DNA of 64,000 nt from Mesostigma viride (Eukaryota > Streptophyta > Mesostigmatophyceae > Mesostigmatales > Mesostigmataceae), in assembly GCA_009746045.1 (NCBI GenBank), contig RPFO01000013.1, positions 1-64,000 of the forward strand. Direction: 5' to 3'. A program made the translations under genes and the position numbers. Each line of letters starts with the position of its first letter. Position 1 is the first letter of the stretch. The notes under the pieces were generated by a model. The model searched no databases, had not been told where the DNA came from, and saw only the letters and a list, made by a program, of their open reading frames with translations. Below, piece by piece: positions 21,391-33,334 of the stretch.

Positions 21391-22070
21391 TGTAACGTGC
21401 CAGCCCAGACACCTAGCCTGAGCTACGTCGCGAAAGATCAACTGTGCCGGTAATAGGAAGAATCAAGGTGGCCTAATGCAGATTGCGCTTCACGACTGGC
21501 CGTCGTGAGATATCTGGCACCGCGACTTGATGCCAAGCTATTTAATACACACTTATAATGGCTAGCAATACCAATTACAAATGGATAAGTGCCCCAGGTT
21601 CAATGTGTAGGCTTCATCGCACTTTACATTCATCAAACCAAGAGGACGAGACTCTCGTCCTCGGACCAATTTCACCTAGGTCTGCCACCAAGCTGGGAAG
21701 AGGCGCCGACATGGCGCCGACCTTCCAGAGAACTCCGAAACATGCAGTCCACACAAGATCCTCGGGTCGACATCGACCCTCGCCAGGCTACAGAATCCAC
21801 GCATGAGTACAATATCTCAACCAGCTATAAAGTACCCAGCGCGGCGCGACTGCACCGGCCCCTAGAAGATCGCACACATCAACCTAGGCCCAAAATAACT
21901 GGTCCGAATCACACAAACTATCATAAAGTTCCATACAAAAGTCCTGACCAAGGGACAATTCCCAAATTAAGTCCCGAAATGAGTCCCAAAGTCCTACGGA
22001 CTATGACAACAAGCCAAAATACATAATTTATTCCATTGTTGCGCCCGTTCCAAGGGTCGGGCACGCAACA
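21391..22070 (-). mobile_element. 3' LTR of gag-only element
   Basis: On the minus strand it starts TGTTGCG and within 34 bases reads CGCAACA, an imperfect palindrome at 22037-22070, followed by ATGGAATAAATTA as in the LTR at 510-1093. Ends GGCACGTTACA next to the duplicated target. Confidence 0.9.
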
Positions 22071-23648
22071 CTCCTCCCCCTCCCCAGGGGACGGTAGTCT
22101 CTACCGTCATAGAGGTGAAGAAGCACAGGAAAAGAAAACACACGCAACAATTAATTCTGAGTAGCCAATCGGTCGCTGATCATCGCGGCCATAGGTTGAC
22201 CATAGGGGTACTATGTCCCAACCCTTGTTCTCCAACGGGCCAGTAAAACCAATTCCCCCAAAACTCGCCACACAAGGACAAGTCTTGACGTAGTCAACGT
22301 CGATCTCTCCCTACTATAGGCCGAAGGGAGGAAACCAGATCCTATCACGTGAGGGCTTTCGGGTTTTGACCACAGAAACTTCTCCGCGGGGGTTAACAGT
22401 CGCCTGAATGAACAGCTCGTTTGACTTTTTCGCCATGGCGGGGCTTCCATGACTAGAGACTGCTCCAGACGGCGGGGATATTCCCAGTACTGACGGTACA
22501 GGGCATCCATTGGCATTATAGGTGTGGGGCGCTCCACCTTGCCTACTGGCTGTCTTCCCACCACGAAGTCATTCCTATAGTTTCCACCTTCCGACTCCCA
22601 CGTTTGTCCTATCTACCGGGACCTTACACCAAGAACCAGGTCCAGGTTGGCCTAAGGCCGGCTACCTACCCCAGGTCAAGCCTAACATAATACCGTGCCC
22701 TCATCACATGAGGCACCACTGGAAACTGGAACAAATCACAGGGCAATGTGACTGGAAACTCTGGATCTCTGGACTGGAACAGCAGGAACATGAACCCCCA
22801 TAATCCATCCTGGAATCTCCCCCACTTCCCACAAATCCATCAATTTTCCTCTCACCGCTGCCCTCCCTGGCGACCGCGCTAGTGCAAGGCCGCGGCAGCA
22901 TATAAAATTCCGCCAGCGGCCCGAATCAGAGGCGCACACCACTCAACGCCAAGACAACCCAATGGATGGGGTCGACCGATAACAATACTACCGGATGCGC
23001 GAAGTCCTGCAGGCGACGATGCTTATCACAACTGGGATAGTAATACGCGCGTGGCGGACACGTTGCGCGCGACCATGCACAGTGGCGGGCACGCAACAGT
23101 TGGGGTGCGCAACAGTGATCCGCGGGGCGCGCACGCGCCAGCATGTGACAGCGTTGTAAACGCCACCGCCGAGCAAAGGCCAAAATATGGATCACGGCAG
23201 TCGTCATCAGCGACTACGGGAGGTGCTCGCGTGCAGAACTGTCCAATGCGGTCGATGCACTGAGGGAGGACCACCAAGCTGAATCACGTCTTGCCTGTGC
23301 GGAGATGCGCGCGCAAGCGCTGAACTCGTCATTCCGTCTGCAAGACACCTGATGTCGAGTCAACCACAGCGGAAGGCGCCCAGGGGCTGAATTACACAGA
23401 CAACGCTGCCAACTGGGATCGCGTCCGAAGATGTCGTCCGGGAAACGTATTAGCGAGAGGCACCAATGGCCCGCAGCTAGTTTGGTAGAATAACACATGC
23501 ACCAATACTAACTGCGACCATCACGTCTCCCGGGGGAAGTGACCGTGTATACGTCGGCCTCCTCCGCCTCCTCCTGCTGGTCACGTGTGTGGTATAGGTA
23601 CTCCGCCACGACCACAGGAGGGCCGAGAGGTTCCAGCGCACTGAGGGA
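22071..23648 (-). other. Internal region of gag-only element after gag: polypurine tract, hairpin, no pol
   Basis: The polypurine tract (GGGGAGGGGGAGGAG on the minus strand, 22071-22085) abuts the LTR and the perfect hairpin ACGGTAG/CTACCGT is at 22091-22107. GGTTGGGACATAGTA is shared with the first element of the window. Short frames exist but none shows a retroelement motif. Confidence 0.65.
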
Positions 23649-25175
23649 TCAAACCTGAGTGTGGGATCCCTCCCCTTCCCCAGGAGACCGCGCGTCCGCG
23701 CGCTGGTCGTCGTCATCCGGGGGGCCTTGCTGGAACTTGTGGGCCCACGCAGGAACACGTGTGCGCGTCTTGAGTCGCGGGCAGTCCTTCTTGAGGTGTC
23801 CGATCTCGTTGCACCTGAAGCAGCGGGCCTTGGACACGTCGATGGTGTGTAGCTGCGTGGTTGGCACCTCATCGTCCTCGGATTCCTCCTCCCGGACGGG
23901 TTCAACTTCCCGCGGGCTGGCTGAGCCCGGTGCGTGATGATGTCGGCCACTTGGAGAAGGTACTGCTGGACGGCATGGATGTCCAGATTCCCAGGGGACC
24001 TCCGCGTAGTGTTTCGTAACCTCGTCCAGGAGGTCAGGGTGAATAGCCTCCAGAAACCGAATCTTGTACTCGGTCCACGTCAGGTCGCCGGTCAGCCGCG
24101 CCGCAAAGGAGTCAAAGGTGGTGAGGAACTCCGCCAAGTCAGTGTTGCCTTGACGTAGGCGGCCGAACTCAAACCGCTCTGTCAGTCGATAGCCGGGAGG
24201 GATGAGCTTGCGCCGGATGCGCTCCAGCAGTTCCTCAACCGTCTGCGGGTATGACTGAGCCGCCACACTCTCGACGTTAAGCATCCCGACTACTGATGGG
24301 TCCATACACTTCACCACCACGTACGGGATCAGCACCTTGGTAGCCAGCTGCCACTCGTTGTGTTCACACCATACTGTGTACAGCTGCTGCCACATACGAG
24401 CCCACTCGTCGATCTCGCGGGGACTCATGCCCGCGTGGAGCTTGGGCACCGCCTTGAAATCTGGCAGGGGCGGGGCCTTGACCGGCTCTCCCAGGGGCCC
24501 GCCCGTCTCGCAGTACGCGGGACTGGAAAAGGTGGGGGGCTGTTGGCGCCTCGCCCACGCTTCATAAAGGGACCCATGGGAGGGGGCATACTGGGCAGAC
24601 TCGCGCCGAGATACGAGAGCGTCCGCCGCGCGCCAAGCTGCATAGTCGCCAGTCCCACGTCGGGGTGCGTAGGCGTCAGATTGCCGCCGAAAGGCGAAGC
24701 GGTCCGACTCACGCCGCACGCGGACCGACGTGGGCTGCTCGTAGCCAGGGTCGTCCAAGGGCAGCCGACTGAAGTTGACATTCGTAGGCGCGCTCCTGGC
24801 GGGTGTGTATGGTGGTACGGTGGGGAATGGGCCAGGAGGAGCTTGTCCATCATCCCATGGGTCGCCGTGGACGTAGGCCGACGATCCTGGCACTCTATGC
24901 GGGGGCCTGGACTCTCGCTCGTAAGACCCGAAGGATACCCGACGAGGGACCCGCCCGGGCTCCGGCCCCGACCCCCCCCGTCCACGCCCGGCCCATGCAT
25001 GGATCAGACGCGCGCTCCCGCGCGCGTACGTCGCCGGGTAGTACCGATCCACAAGAGCAGCAGGCGGGGGTACGAACGGAGAGCTGGCCGTTGAGCTACC
25101 TGCGTCCTCTACGTCCTCCTCCTCCTGCACCTCTTCCACGGAAGGGGACGCTGCGTAGGAGGTACCCTGTCCCAA
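23649..25175 (-). CDS. gag: Gag core of gag-only element
   Basis: About 508 residues in one frame. Residues 1-200 are disordered, Arg/Ser/Pro-rich with many YARRES-like blocks. The capsid region follows (PPLPDFKAVPKLHAGMSPRE, then FGRLRQGNTDLAEFLTTFDS and RFLEAIHPDLLDEVTKHY). A CCHC knuckle CFRCNEIGHLKKDC lies near 23830-23790. The frame begins in a CAG-repeat region with no ATG; the N-terminus probably lies upstream in another frame (next entry), with an indel between. Gag alone would bind the element RNA and join particles made by an autonomous relative. Confidence 0.8.
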   Translation of the reverse strand: MGQGTSYAASPSVEEVQEEEDVEDAGSSTASSPFVPPPAALVDRYYPATYARGSARLIHAWAGRGRGGSGPEPGRVPRRVSFGSYERESRPPHRVPGSSAYVHGDPWDDGQAPPGPFPTVPPYTPARSAPTNVNFSRLPLDDPGYEQPTSVRVRRESDRFAFRRQSDAYAPRRGTGDYAAWRAADALVSRRESAQYAPSHGSLYEAWARRQQPPTFSSPAYCETGGPLGEPVKAPPLPDFKAVPKLHAGMSPREIDEWARMWQQLYTVWCEHNEWQLATKVLIPYVVVKCMDPSVVGMLNVESVAAQSYPQTVEELLERIRRKLIPPGYRLTERFEFGRLRQGNTDLAEFLTTFDSFAARLTGDLTWTEYKIRFLEAIHPDLLDEVTKHYAEVPWESGHPCRPAVPSPSGRHHHAPGSASPREVEPVREEESEDDEVPTTQLHTIDVSKARCFRCNEIGHLKKDCPRLKTRTRVPAWAHKFQQGPPDDDDQRADARSPGEGEGSHTQV

Positions 25176-25227
25176 TTGCCCATATGCTGGGTCGATAGCG
25201 GTCGCGGATGCTGCTGCGTCTGCTGTC

Positions 25228-25262
<35 letters not shown>

Positions 25263-25576
25263 GTCTGTCGCGACGGCGGAAACTGCTGAGACTGAGGCTG
25301 TCGCTGCGGCGACTGCTGAGACTGAGGCTGTCGCTGCGGCGACTGCTGTTGCTGATCAAACCCTAGGGCAGCTTGCTCTAGCTGCGACTCAAGAGTCGTC
25401 TGCCGTTGTGCGGTAACCCTAGCGGCTGCCTCGGATCTCCGGGACCCACTGGAACTCCGACTAGATGTGCTAGCTATTTCTTGTTCTTCCCTGCTATTGT
25501 CCTCCGGGGACTGTGTCTCTCTACGGCCCTTCGGGGGCTGTGCATTACCACCACCTCGCTTCCTAGAGGGCATTTT
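25110..25576 (-). CDS. Gag N-terminal segment with polyglutamine (frame-shifted from core)
   Basis: From ATG at 25574-25576 (MPSRKRGGGNAQPPKGRRET) the frame runs through a Gln-rich stretch encoded by (CAG)n around 25225-25262 and overlaps the Gag core in a different frame. Basic N-terminus plus polyQ then capsid is a plausible single Gag; repeat-length change in the CAG tract is the likely cause of the shift. Inferred, not proven. Confidence 0.5.
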
Positions 25577-26887
25577 GGGCCCTAGTACCGTACCAGCACC
25601 AGTACCTCCCCAACACAGGCAAGCAAGATAGAGAAGAGGAAGCCACAACTAATTCTTCTAATAGTAATTATATATTATCTGCTAACTATTGTAGCTGAGC
25701 TAGTAGGCAGTATCACTGTATACTTGTATCTAGTAGTGAGAGTGGTGCTTATGCCCTACAGGGTGGGCCCAGGTGAAGCTGCTCCAGTGCACGCAACACA
25801 TCCTGTGCTGGGATCTGGGTGACACTCCTATGCTGGTGCAGCCCTTCTGGGACGGGCATGTTATCCTTAATAAACTGATCTGCCTCCGCTAATGTATTAA
25901 ATCCCTGCAACCTAGCTAACGACGCTGGGTGTCAGACTTTATCCGTAATATGATTACTACACGCAGCCCAACTATAGAAAATTCCTGGTTGGCCTGTGGC
26001 CCCGTCGTGTGCTACTGCATAGTATAGGTATTGGGATCTACCTCCTGGATTAATACGTCTATATCCTCCTTCATTATTACGTCTGCTGCGAGAGGTTCCC
26101 ATGAACTACCGATTAGGTATAAAGCAATATGACACGGTATTGAAGCATGCAATGCAAGGAGGGGAAAGAAGGGAGGAAAGTCCACCCAGGATACCTCTAC
26201 GTGCAGGTGACGTGCTCACAGCGAGAGAGAAACACAAGGCAGAAACAGGACGTTCACAGACAGTACGAAAAACGTTGAGGTACAGCTACCGGCAACACAG
26301 TAAGGCAACGGCCAGCCGGTAACTACCCTCGAGCTGTAAGCAGCGTTGCCCTCCGGGGGTCCGCCCACAGCTCACGAAGGTCTGCCTCCGGGGCAACCCA
26401 TTCACCAACAAGCACAAACATGAATACAGAGCACGACAGAAAACAGAAACCCCGTTTCTACGCGCGTGGGTAAGACAGGAAGGACAAGAAGGACTTATAT
26501 ATTAGGACTTATATATATTGCTTTACCGATGCCTTACTGCCGTCAGTATCGTTGAAAACCCTGAGTTCTGGCCGCCACCTGGTGTCGTTGAAAGCCGGAG
26601 CTCTGGCCGCCACCGGGTGTCGTTGAAAACTGGGGCTTTAGCCGCTACCGTCGGCAGCCCAACACCACGGGATCGCTGCTGATCCCGCCGAGTATTCCTT
26701 ACTGGCCGCTCGCCGTCTAGGTCGTCGTTGAATCCCTTGCGGGATTGCCGCCGACCTGTCCAGCGGTCGTTGAATAATGGAACCTCTATCTACACCAAGC
26801 TCCGCCTTGGTCTTCCTAACTGGCTACACTAGCTCTCTCTGCGAGAGTTAGCTAACCTTGCCAGCAACACAAACCTCCGATAACCAG
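25577..26887 (-). other. Leader of gag-only element with short tandem repeats and putative primer site
   Basis: No gene. Around 26545-26770 a ~45-bp unit carrying TCGTTGAAAACC / GGCCGCCACC recurs about five times with drift. Next to the 5' LTR the minus strand reads CTGGTTATCGGAGG; TGGTTATCGGAGG is a candidate tRNA primer site, resembling but not equal to that of the chromovirus. Confidence 0.55.
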
Positions 26888-27566
26888 TGTAACGTGCCAG
26901 CCCAGACACCTAGCCTGAGCTACGTCGCGAAAGATCAACTATGCCGGTAATAGGAAGAATCAAGGTGGCCTAATGCAGATTGCGCTTCACGACTGGGGTC
27001 GTGAGATATCTGGCACCGCGGCTTGATGCCAAGCTATTTAATACACACTTATAATGGCTAGCAAGACCAATTACAAATGGATAAGTGCCCCAGGTTCAAT
27101 ATGAAGGCTTCATCGCACTTTGCATTCATCGAACCAAGAGGACGAGACTCTCGTCCTCGGACCAATTTCACCTAGGTCTGCCACCAAGCTGGGAAGAGGC
27201 GCCGACATGGCGCCGACCTTCCAGAGAACTCCGAAACATGCAGTCCACACAAGATCCTCGGGTCGACATCGACCCTCGCCAGGCTACAGAATCCACGCAT
27301 GAGTACAATATCTCAACCAGCTATAAAGTACCCAGCGCGGCGCGACTGCACCGGCCCCTAGAAGATCGCACACATCAACCTAGGCCCAAAATAACTGGTC
27401 CGAATCACACAAACTATCATAAAGTTCCATACAAAAGTCCTGACCAAGGGACAATTCCCAAATTAAGTCCCGAAATGAGTCCCAAAGTCCTACGGACTAT
27501 GACAACAAGCCAAAATACATAATTTATTCCATTGTTGCGCCCGTTCCAAGGGTCGGGCACGCAACA
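26888..27566 (-). mobile_element. 5' LTR of gag-only element
   Basis: 679 bp; differs from 21391-22070 at about eight positions. Followed by duplicated target GCAGC at 27567-27571. Confidence 0.9.
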
Positions 27567-27571
27567 GCAGC

Positions 27572-27923
27572 CTGGATGGCGGGCCAGCCTGGCCCCATCC
27601 GGGTGACCTTCACGAATGTGGCCAGCAAGGTGAAAGTACTCCAGGCCCGCAAGCTCCTGGGCGGGAGAAACGCGCCGAGCCTCGACGACCTACTCTCCCC
27701 GGCCCAGCTCGTCATCAAGAACGGTTTGCTGGGGAGCGATGCGGCGGTCCAGCAGCGGGCCAGGGGCGATGGCATCCGCAAGGTCTACGTCCGCCTCGTC
27801 AACGACACCCCCCTGGTCTTCATCGACGGTCAGCGCACGGATGTGCAGGCTCCTAACAAGCGGCACAAGCCGGGCTGTCCCACGGTGCCACGCCCAGCTG
27901 CATCATCCATCATCGTCAGTTGA
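27572..27923 (+). pseudogene. LINE ORF1, C-terminal domain
   Basis: Resumes ORF1 after the LTR insertion: GPIRVTFTNVASKVKVLQAR, KLLGGRNAPSLDDLLSPAQL, then VRLVNDTPLVFIDGQ, stop near 27921. The order (RRM-like VTF, K/R helix, basic strand) is that of L1 ORF1 C-terminal domains, which bind single-stranded RNA/DNA. Confidence 0.65.
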
Positions 27924-28346
27924 CGCACGTCCCGGGTATGGAGGGCGCCTGGTAAGGGCACACCCTCACGGCCTCGCGGTACAATAGGCTTTGGGCACAG
28001 CCTTTAATAAACAAGCCCCTTTCCATCCTCACTGATGTCGCACCGTGCGGGCATGGTCAGGATGCAAGGTCGCCAGGCACGCCACGGTCAACCTTCCCGC
28101 CAGTTTACCAGCCTCAAACGCCTCGACCTGCGGGCCTGCCTTGAGCGGGATGAGGCCCAGTTGACACGCCGGCAACCCCAGCCAGGACAGAGACGACGCA
28201 TATCCGCCCTGAAAGAAAGACTCGATCCATGCGTTGACAAGCATTAACCCCAATCGCCACCCTCCCCCTCCCCCACCCCCCCCACCCCCACCCCCACCTC
28301 CAGCACTACCCTTCCCCACCCCCATCCCCACCCCCACCCCCCCGCT
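27924..28346 (+). other. LINE spacer between ORF1 and ORF2
   Basis: Non-coding apart from a C/A-rich run at 28255-28345 that reads as polyproline just before the endonuclease. The opposite-strand LINE has a comparable Pro-rich run just before its own endonuclease (37625-37735). Confidence 0.5.
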
Positions 28347-29250
28347 AATAGGGCAACGGCCCATTCTTGGTATTGCAAGCTTTAATGTGCGCACGTACCC
28401 TCCCTGCAGATCCTTCTACGAGCGGCGGCACCCCAGCACGCCACCGCGTCGACGAGCTGATCGCCTTGTGCGCCGACAACAAGATCGCTGTCCTCGGGGT
28501 CCAGGAGCACCGACGCACCGTCGACCCTCAGCAAGGAGTCAACGGTCTGCTGGTCGACGACCTTCGTGCGCGGGCTGGCGGTTCCATTATGGTGGAGGCG
28601 ACGCGCCGGGTCAAGGTGGTGTGGGCCTCTTGTGCTCGCCGGCAGCATCAGAGCACCTCCATCGTGCTGCGATCCCCGCGTGTGCTAGTGGCCACTTTTT
28701 CGGCCACTAAGGGCCATTCCCACCACACGCTAACCGTTATCGTGGGCTATGCACCACATGCGGGTCGAGCTCAGGCGGAACGTGAGGCCTTCTTCAGCGC
28801 GCCCTCAAGGAGAAGGAGGCCAACATCCCAGCTCGGCACTTCCTGGTTATGCTGCTCGACGCCAACGCCATGCTGCCAGTTGGCACTGGGGGCGCTCAGT
28901 ACTCCCCAACCAACACGACAGCTGGCCAACGGTAACACGGCTTCATTTGCGAATCTGCTGGCAGAATCTGCGCTGGTTGCATGCAATGCTTCTTTCGCAC
29001 GCCCCGCTGAGCAGCTTGCCACCTTTTGGGGGCCGTCGGATCGGGTGGTGTGCCTTGAATACATCTGCGTACGCCGAGCTCAGCGCCCCTCAGTTGTCGA
29101 TGCTCGAGTACTGCAAGATTCTGTCAGCACGGTGGAATCTGCTCACTGTCTCGTGCTCGCTCGCATCAGATTGCGGTTTCCTGGTGTGAAACCGTCGCGA
29201 CAACTGGCGCCTCAGCCAGATCTCAAGGTTCTCCGGATTGTGCTGAAGGA
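28347..29250 (+). pseudogene. LINE ORF2 apurinic-like endonuclease domain
   Basis: Starts PILGIASFNVRT (the strand with the first metal-binding Asn), frameshifts near 28390, then HRVDELIALCADNKIAVLGV followed by QEHRRT, where the catalytic Glu sits. The next blocks are a LLDAN strand near 28855, and the C-terminal block VESAHCLVLARIRLRF near 29130, where the catalytic SDH is SAH, so the general base Asp is lost. The endonuclease nicks target DNA for target-primed reverse transcription. Three or more frame breaks. Confidence 0.75.
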
Positions 29251-29929
29251 TGCCGACAAGATGTCAGCAGCAGAGCAGGCCGCTATGTCGCACAGGGACG
29301 ATTTTCTGGCAGTCTTCGACGCCGGGGGCAGCCGACAGCAGTTACACGCCATTCCGCCGCCGGGTGATATTTCAGTGATCCTCCGCGGTACCTATCGCTG
29401 CCAAGCCAGTATCGTCTGGCTGCCCGCACCCTCCCCACCTTGCCTCCGCGCCGATAGCTTGCTGTCCACCGTCACGCACCGACAGTGGTCGCCGCTAGGC
29501 AGATGCTCCGCCGCAATAGGGACCCGACCGCCAGAACCTGGGCTGCAAGCAGCTCTGCGGGTCGCCTACGAGCAGGCTGAGAAGGCAGACGCTTGAGCAG
29601 AAGGTCAAGGACCTGCGCAGCTGCCAGCAGAAGCACGACGGCAAGGGGGCCTGGTTCTGGTACAAGCGCCTCGGGCACCCGGGCGACCTCGGCCGGCCCC
29701 TGGCACCGCCACGACGTCCCTGGCGCCCCAGCCAAGCGGCTTCGTACCTGGGCCGCGGCCACGGCCGAGGTCGTGGGGACAGCTGCGCCAGCCCCGCTCC
29801 TGCTCCCAGACGCCGCTGCCTGCCCAGCTGCCCTGGCTGGCCCCGCTGGGCCCCCGGCCCCGCCTAGGTCAGCGGCGGACTACCTAGTCCCCCCGCTGAT
29901 CGGCCCAGTGACTTGGCGACCCGTCCGAC

Positions 29930-30909
29930 ATGCCTCCTTTCACCTCTCGCGAGGTCACGGAGGCGGTCCAGCGCCTGCGTTATGACGCAGCCACCGGCTC
30001 CGACGAGATTCCTGCCGCAGTTGTGAAACTTGCAGCCGAATTTGAGGACACCGGTGTTATGCTGCTCTTGCGGGACATCTGCAACCGCCTTCTGCTGTCG
30101 TCGCAACCGCCTCCAGCGGCCTGGCAACACAGTTTTCCGTTCGCACGATGCTGTACAAGAACAACTGAGGGGTCGCCAGCCGAACCCGGCAACTACAGAG
30201 GGGTGTGCATTCAAAGTGCCCCCCTCAAGCTTCTTATGCGGCTCATCCTGAACCGCCTGCGCACGGCCCTGGACGGTCACCTCAGCGAGACTCAGCACGG
30301 CTTCCGCTCAGGTCGCAACACAGTACAGGCGCTCTTCGCTACTCGCCGACTGGTCAATCAAGTCGGGAGGAACTGCAACGCCTTCAGCCTGGTGAGCCCC
30401 TTTGCACCTTGTGCTGGTGGACTTCATCAAAGCCTTCGATTCGGTTTTCTGGCCTGCGCTTTGGGACATCCTCGAGCTGTTCCGGCCGGATCCCCCGCCC
30501 CCTTATTGCTGTCATCCGCAACCTGTATGAAGGGTCCACCACTTCGGTGCGCACTTCTTACGGGACCACGCCACCATGCCCTTTACAGAAGGGTGTGTGG
30601 CAGGGCTGCGTGCTGTCGCCCTACCTGTTCATTATTGTGGTCGAATACGTAATGATTCAGGCGCGCAAGCGATTTGCCCGCATCGTGGGTAGGGAACCAG
30701 GGGTGCAGGTTGCTAACAAATTCTGGCATGGCGGAGCGGAAACGGAGATATTCGGCTGGCGGACATCATCTACGCAGACGACACCACCCTCTCCGAGGAC
30801 ACTGGGCACGTGCAGACATGGCTTGACTGCCTGGCTATTGAAGCCCGTGCAGTGGGGCTTGAGGTCAGCAAGAAGAAGACAGAGGCCGTGGCGGTTGGGC
30901 TCACCCACT
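29930..30909 (+). pseudogene. LINE ORF2 reverse transcriptase domain, 3'-truncated by LTR
   Basis: Blocks in order: AVQRLRYDAATGSDEIPA, PGNYRGVCIQSAPLKLLMRL, HGFRSGRNTVQALFATRRLV, frameshift near 30400, VDFIKAFDSVFWPALWDIL (motif A), QKGVWQGCVLSPYLF (motif B), frameshift near 30750, ADIIYADDTTLSED (catalytic YADD), then GLEVSKKKTEAVAVGL. The domain breaks at 30909 where the LTR starts. It would copy LINE RNA at the nicked target; this copy is dead. 29251-29929 between EN and RT is linker with no motif. Confidence 0.85.
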
Positions 30910-31343
30910 TGTTGCGTCCAAGCCTCCTTAATAAGGTTCCTTTAGTGGATGTATTTCGGCGCAACAATGTTAAATAGCCGTAGTCTCATTGTTCGGCTAT
31001 TTAGGCATATATTTGTACAGCCGGTTCATACGGCATTGTACTTGCTATTCAGTGGTTTTGTAGTACTTTCGGTACTTTGCTTTATCTGTAGGTGCGCAGC
31101 ATGTCAATGTGCGTGGACCTAGTATAAGTCGTTTTGGGTCGTACGGTCAAGTCGTGTGAACCGTAGCGCCCTAGAGATCTCGGTTGACCATGCGTCCAAG
31201 CAGTGCTGCTTGGCACTGCTTGGCAACGCCGTGAGCCGCCAAGGTTAATAGTGTGTGGGAACGTTCACCATTGTTACCCCCGGAATGAATGAAATGAATT
31301 GAGTTAATCTCTTTCTCTTTCCGGCAAGGTCACGCCCGCGGGG
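30910..31343 (+). mobile_element. 5' LTR-like repeat
   Basis: Matches 34517-34951 with few changes. The first 57 bases (30910-30966) start TGTTGCG and end CGCAACA. Homology ends at CGCGGG; the following 22 bases are reverse-complemented relative to the other copy. Confidence 0.75.
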
Positions 31344-33334
31344 TCAGGACCATGCATTTCCTAAACCACAATGTTCACAATTAATTCATGAACCACATCA
31401 TTTCCCACGTGTGGATCCTACAGGGTTCCCAGTACTCCTGTCATGCACACTTGTCTCCTCGTACTTTTTCCTTCCAGTCAGGGAGGGTTACGTCGCCACA
31501 ATTATGTGCAACCTTCTTAGTTGCAGGTTTTAGACAATGGAGTGCACTTAGCTGCATGACGGGCCTGGGATTGTTGTTGATTTTTGTTGCTTGACATAAC
31601 AATCTATGGATCCTATAGGGTTAGCAGTACTCCTTCGATCAGTCTGAAGGCGCTATTAGCATTTTGTTCTCTTCCCTGTTCTAAGGGGAGTTAGGACTCT
31701 TCACATGGGGTGCATTGGGTTCTACCACCACCCCCACATCATCTATCCTCAGTAGCATTCAGCCCCTTGCCATCACCCCTTCCCTGCACAGCCACCGTGC
31801 CAGCAGGAGCAAGCAAGTATAGTAATCCTTGCTGTTGGTCATACCTGCTGTTTGCTGGGATTGATGTCAGGTGATAATGGGTGTTCCTACCCATTGTTAT
31901 ATGTGTGGCACGTTTCTGTTGCAGGTAGTCATACCTTTTTTTTTTTGTACTCAATACTAGCGGTCATGCTGGTAACCGTGGCAATGGTTTATCGGACGTC
32001 TACCATGATGACAGGGGCTCGTGATAGCTCAGTACCGGGGAGTTCCTCGACGTGTTTGTAGGGGCAGCCTTGCTTGTGGACCTGATCACTCCACTCTCAC
32101 TGCCATTCGGACACATTTTTCGTAGACACTGCCTTGTCCTGACCTTCACACCCCTTTCTCCCCAGTCTGGGGGTACCCTTGTTGGTACAATGTCTTTGTA
32201 CCTCAGTTGTGGCACGTCTATTTTGGCTTGATATTCTATCTGTTTGGTTTGTTTGGAAATTTTTTTTCCTTTCCCCCCCCCCCCCCTCCGGGTGCTTTCC
32301 GTCGCGAGGGCGCTCCGATTCCCATAGAGGGGGGAGGAGAGAAGAAGGAAGAGGCTTCACAGCCCCTTAGGGGGGGGAGGAGTCACAGAGATAGGCATCT
32401 GTGTGTTACCCAGTTAGTGGATTGAAGGGAGAGGCTCCCATCCCCCTTAGGGGGGGGAGGAGTCAGTGTGAGAAAGCACTGGGGTTACTAGTGTTATTAC
32501 TAGTGGCTCTAGTAGCAACTAGATATTGTGTCTGTACTAGTAGTCATACTAGTGGATGCACATGTTGGTCCGAGCATCTGTGTTTGTACTGGTAGTCATA
32601 CTAGTGAGCTCTGGTGCATGTGTTGGTCCGGATATCATGGATGTACGGGGTTAGTTGTCCTTGGTTCATCAGTGCTTTAGGTCAACTAGGTCATGTAGTA
32701 GGTGTATGAGGGTGTACGTGGTGTTTGCATAAAGGATTGGAAGATGCGTATGCGTGTCAGAGGAATCTTTCAATTTTTTTTTCTTTGAACTTGGTGCGGG
32801 TTCCTCCATGCCGAGGCACACGCTTGGCTCCCCCTTAGGGGGGGGGAGGTATCTCATCTCTTTCGTGCGATGGATGTGCGCAGTCATGCACACTTGTCTC
32901 TGCCCACCACACCAATACCAGCCGCATGTCCGCAAGGAGGAGCTATCTGCTCTTCAGGACCCCGCTCTTCAGGAGGGGTTGGACCTCGGCATTAGTTCAT
33001 TCGGCGCGGAGTCCCCCTTGTAGTCATACGAGGTGGCGAGGGACACCGCTTTCATAAGGGTTACGGCCGCGACAAAGAGCGCGGGATATACGGTGCGCGC
33101 AGTTCGAGCCATGATCGCGCCTCAAGTTGCGACATCTGCGCGACGTCGGCGCAGTGGCGGCAGTCAGCGCTAGGGCGGCCGTCGGGCGGAGTATCACACG
33201 CGACTTCCGTCGCAAGCGTATATTTGTGCAACGGTGGTAAGCCACCGTACATGGAGCCCGCGCTATGCCCCTCAGGTATATAGTGGCGACGGGCGACAAG
33301 GACAAGGAGACACAGTGGCCACATCGGCGAGTCG
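31344..33334 (+). other. Internal region without recognisable gene; several polypurine-like copies
   Basis: The motif CCCTTAGGGGGGGGAGGAG occurs near 32363 and 32445, with related G-runs near 32325 and 32838; these look like repeated polypurine tracts or collapsed element ends. A T11 run is at 31938 and a C13 run near 32275. No coding evidence. Confidence 0.5.

Larger units (their letters stand above)
21386..27571 (-). mobile_element. Gag-only LTR retrotransposon (TR-GAG type)
   Basis: LTRs 21391-22070 (680 bp) and 26888-27566 (679 bp), about 1% different, are flanked by duplicated target GCAGC (21386-21390, 27567-27571). LTR starts TGTTGCG and ends TTACA on the minus strand. The internal region has a long leader, a gag with zinc knuckle, then ~1.6 kb without any protease, RT or integrase motif in any frame I examined. 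This fits the TR-GAG class of non-autonomous elements. It sits in LINE ORF1. Confidence 0.88.
20217..30909 (+). mobile_element. Decayed L1-like LINE (ORF1 and ORF2), interrupted by a gag-only LTR element
   Basis: 5' region 20217-20415, ORF1 20416-27923 split by an LTR insertion (21386-27571), spacer, then ORF2 with endonuclease (28347-29250) and reverse transcriptase (29930-30909). The 3' end is cut off by the LTR at 30910. Several frameshifts and stops show it is dead. Without the insertion it is about 4.5 kb plus the missing 3' end. Confidence 0.8.

Noticed and set aside
32669-32935. Small frame with poly-Lys on the minus strand
   Set aside because: Built on the T8/T9 run and polypurine-like repeats; no family and no conservation visible.
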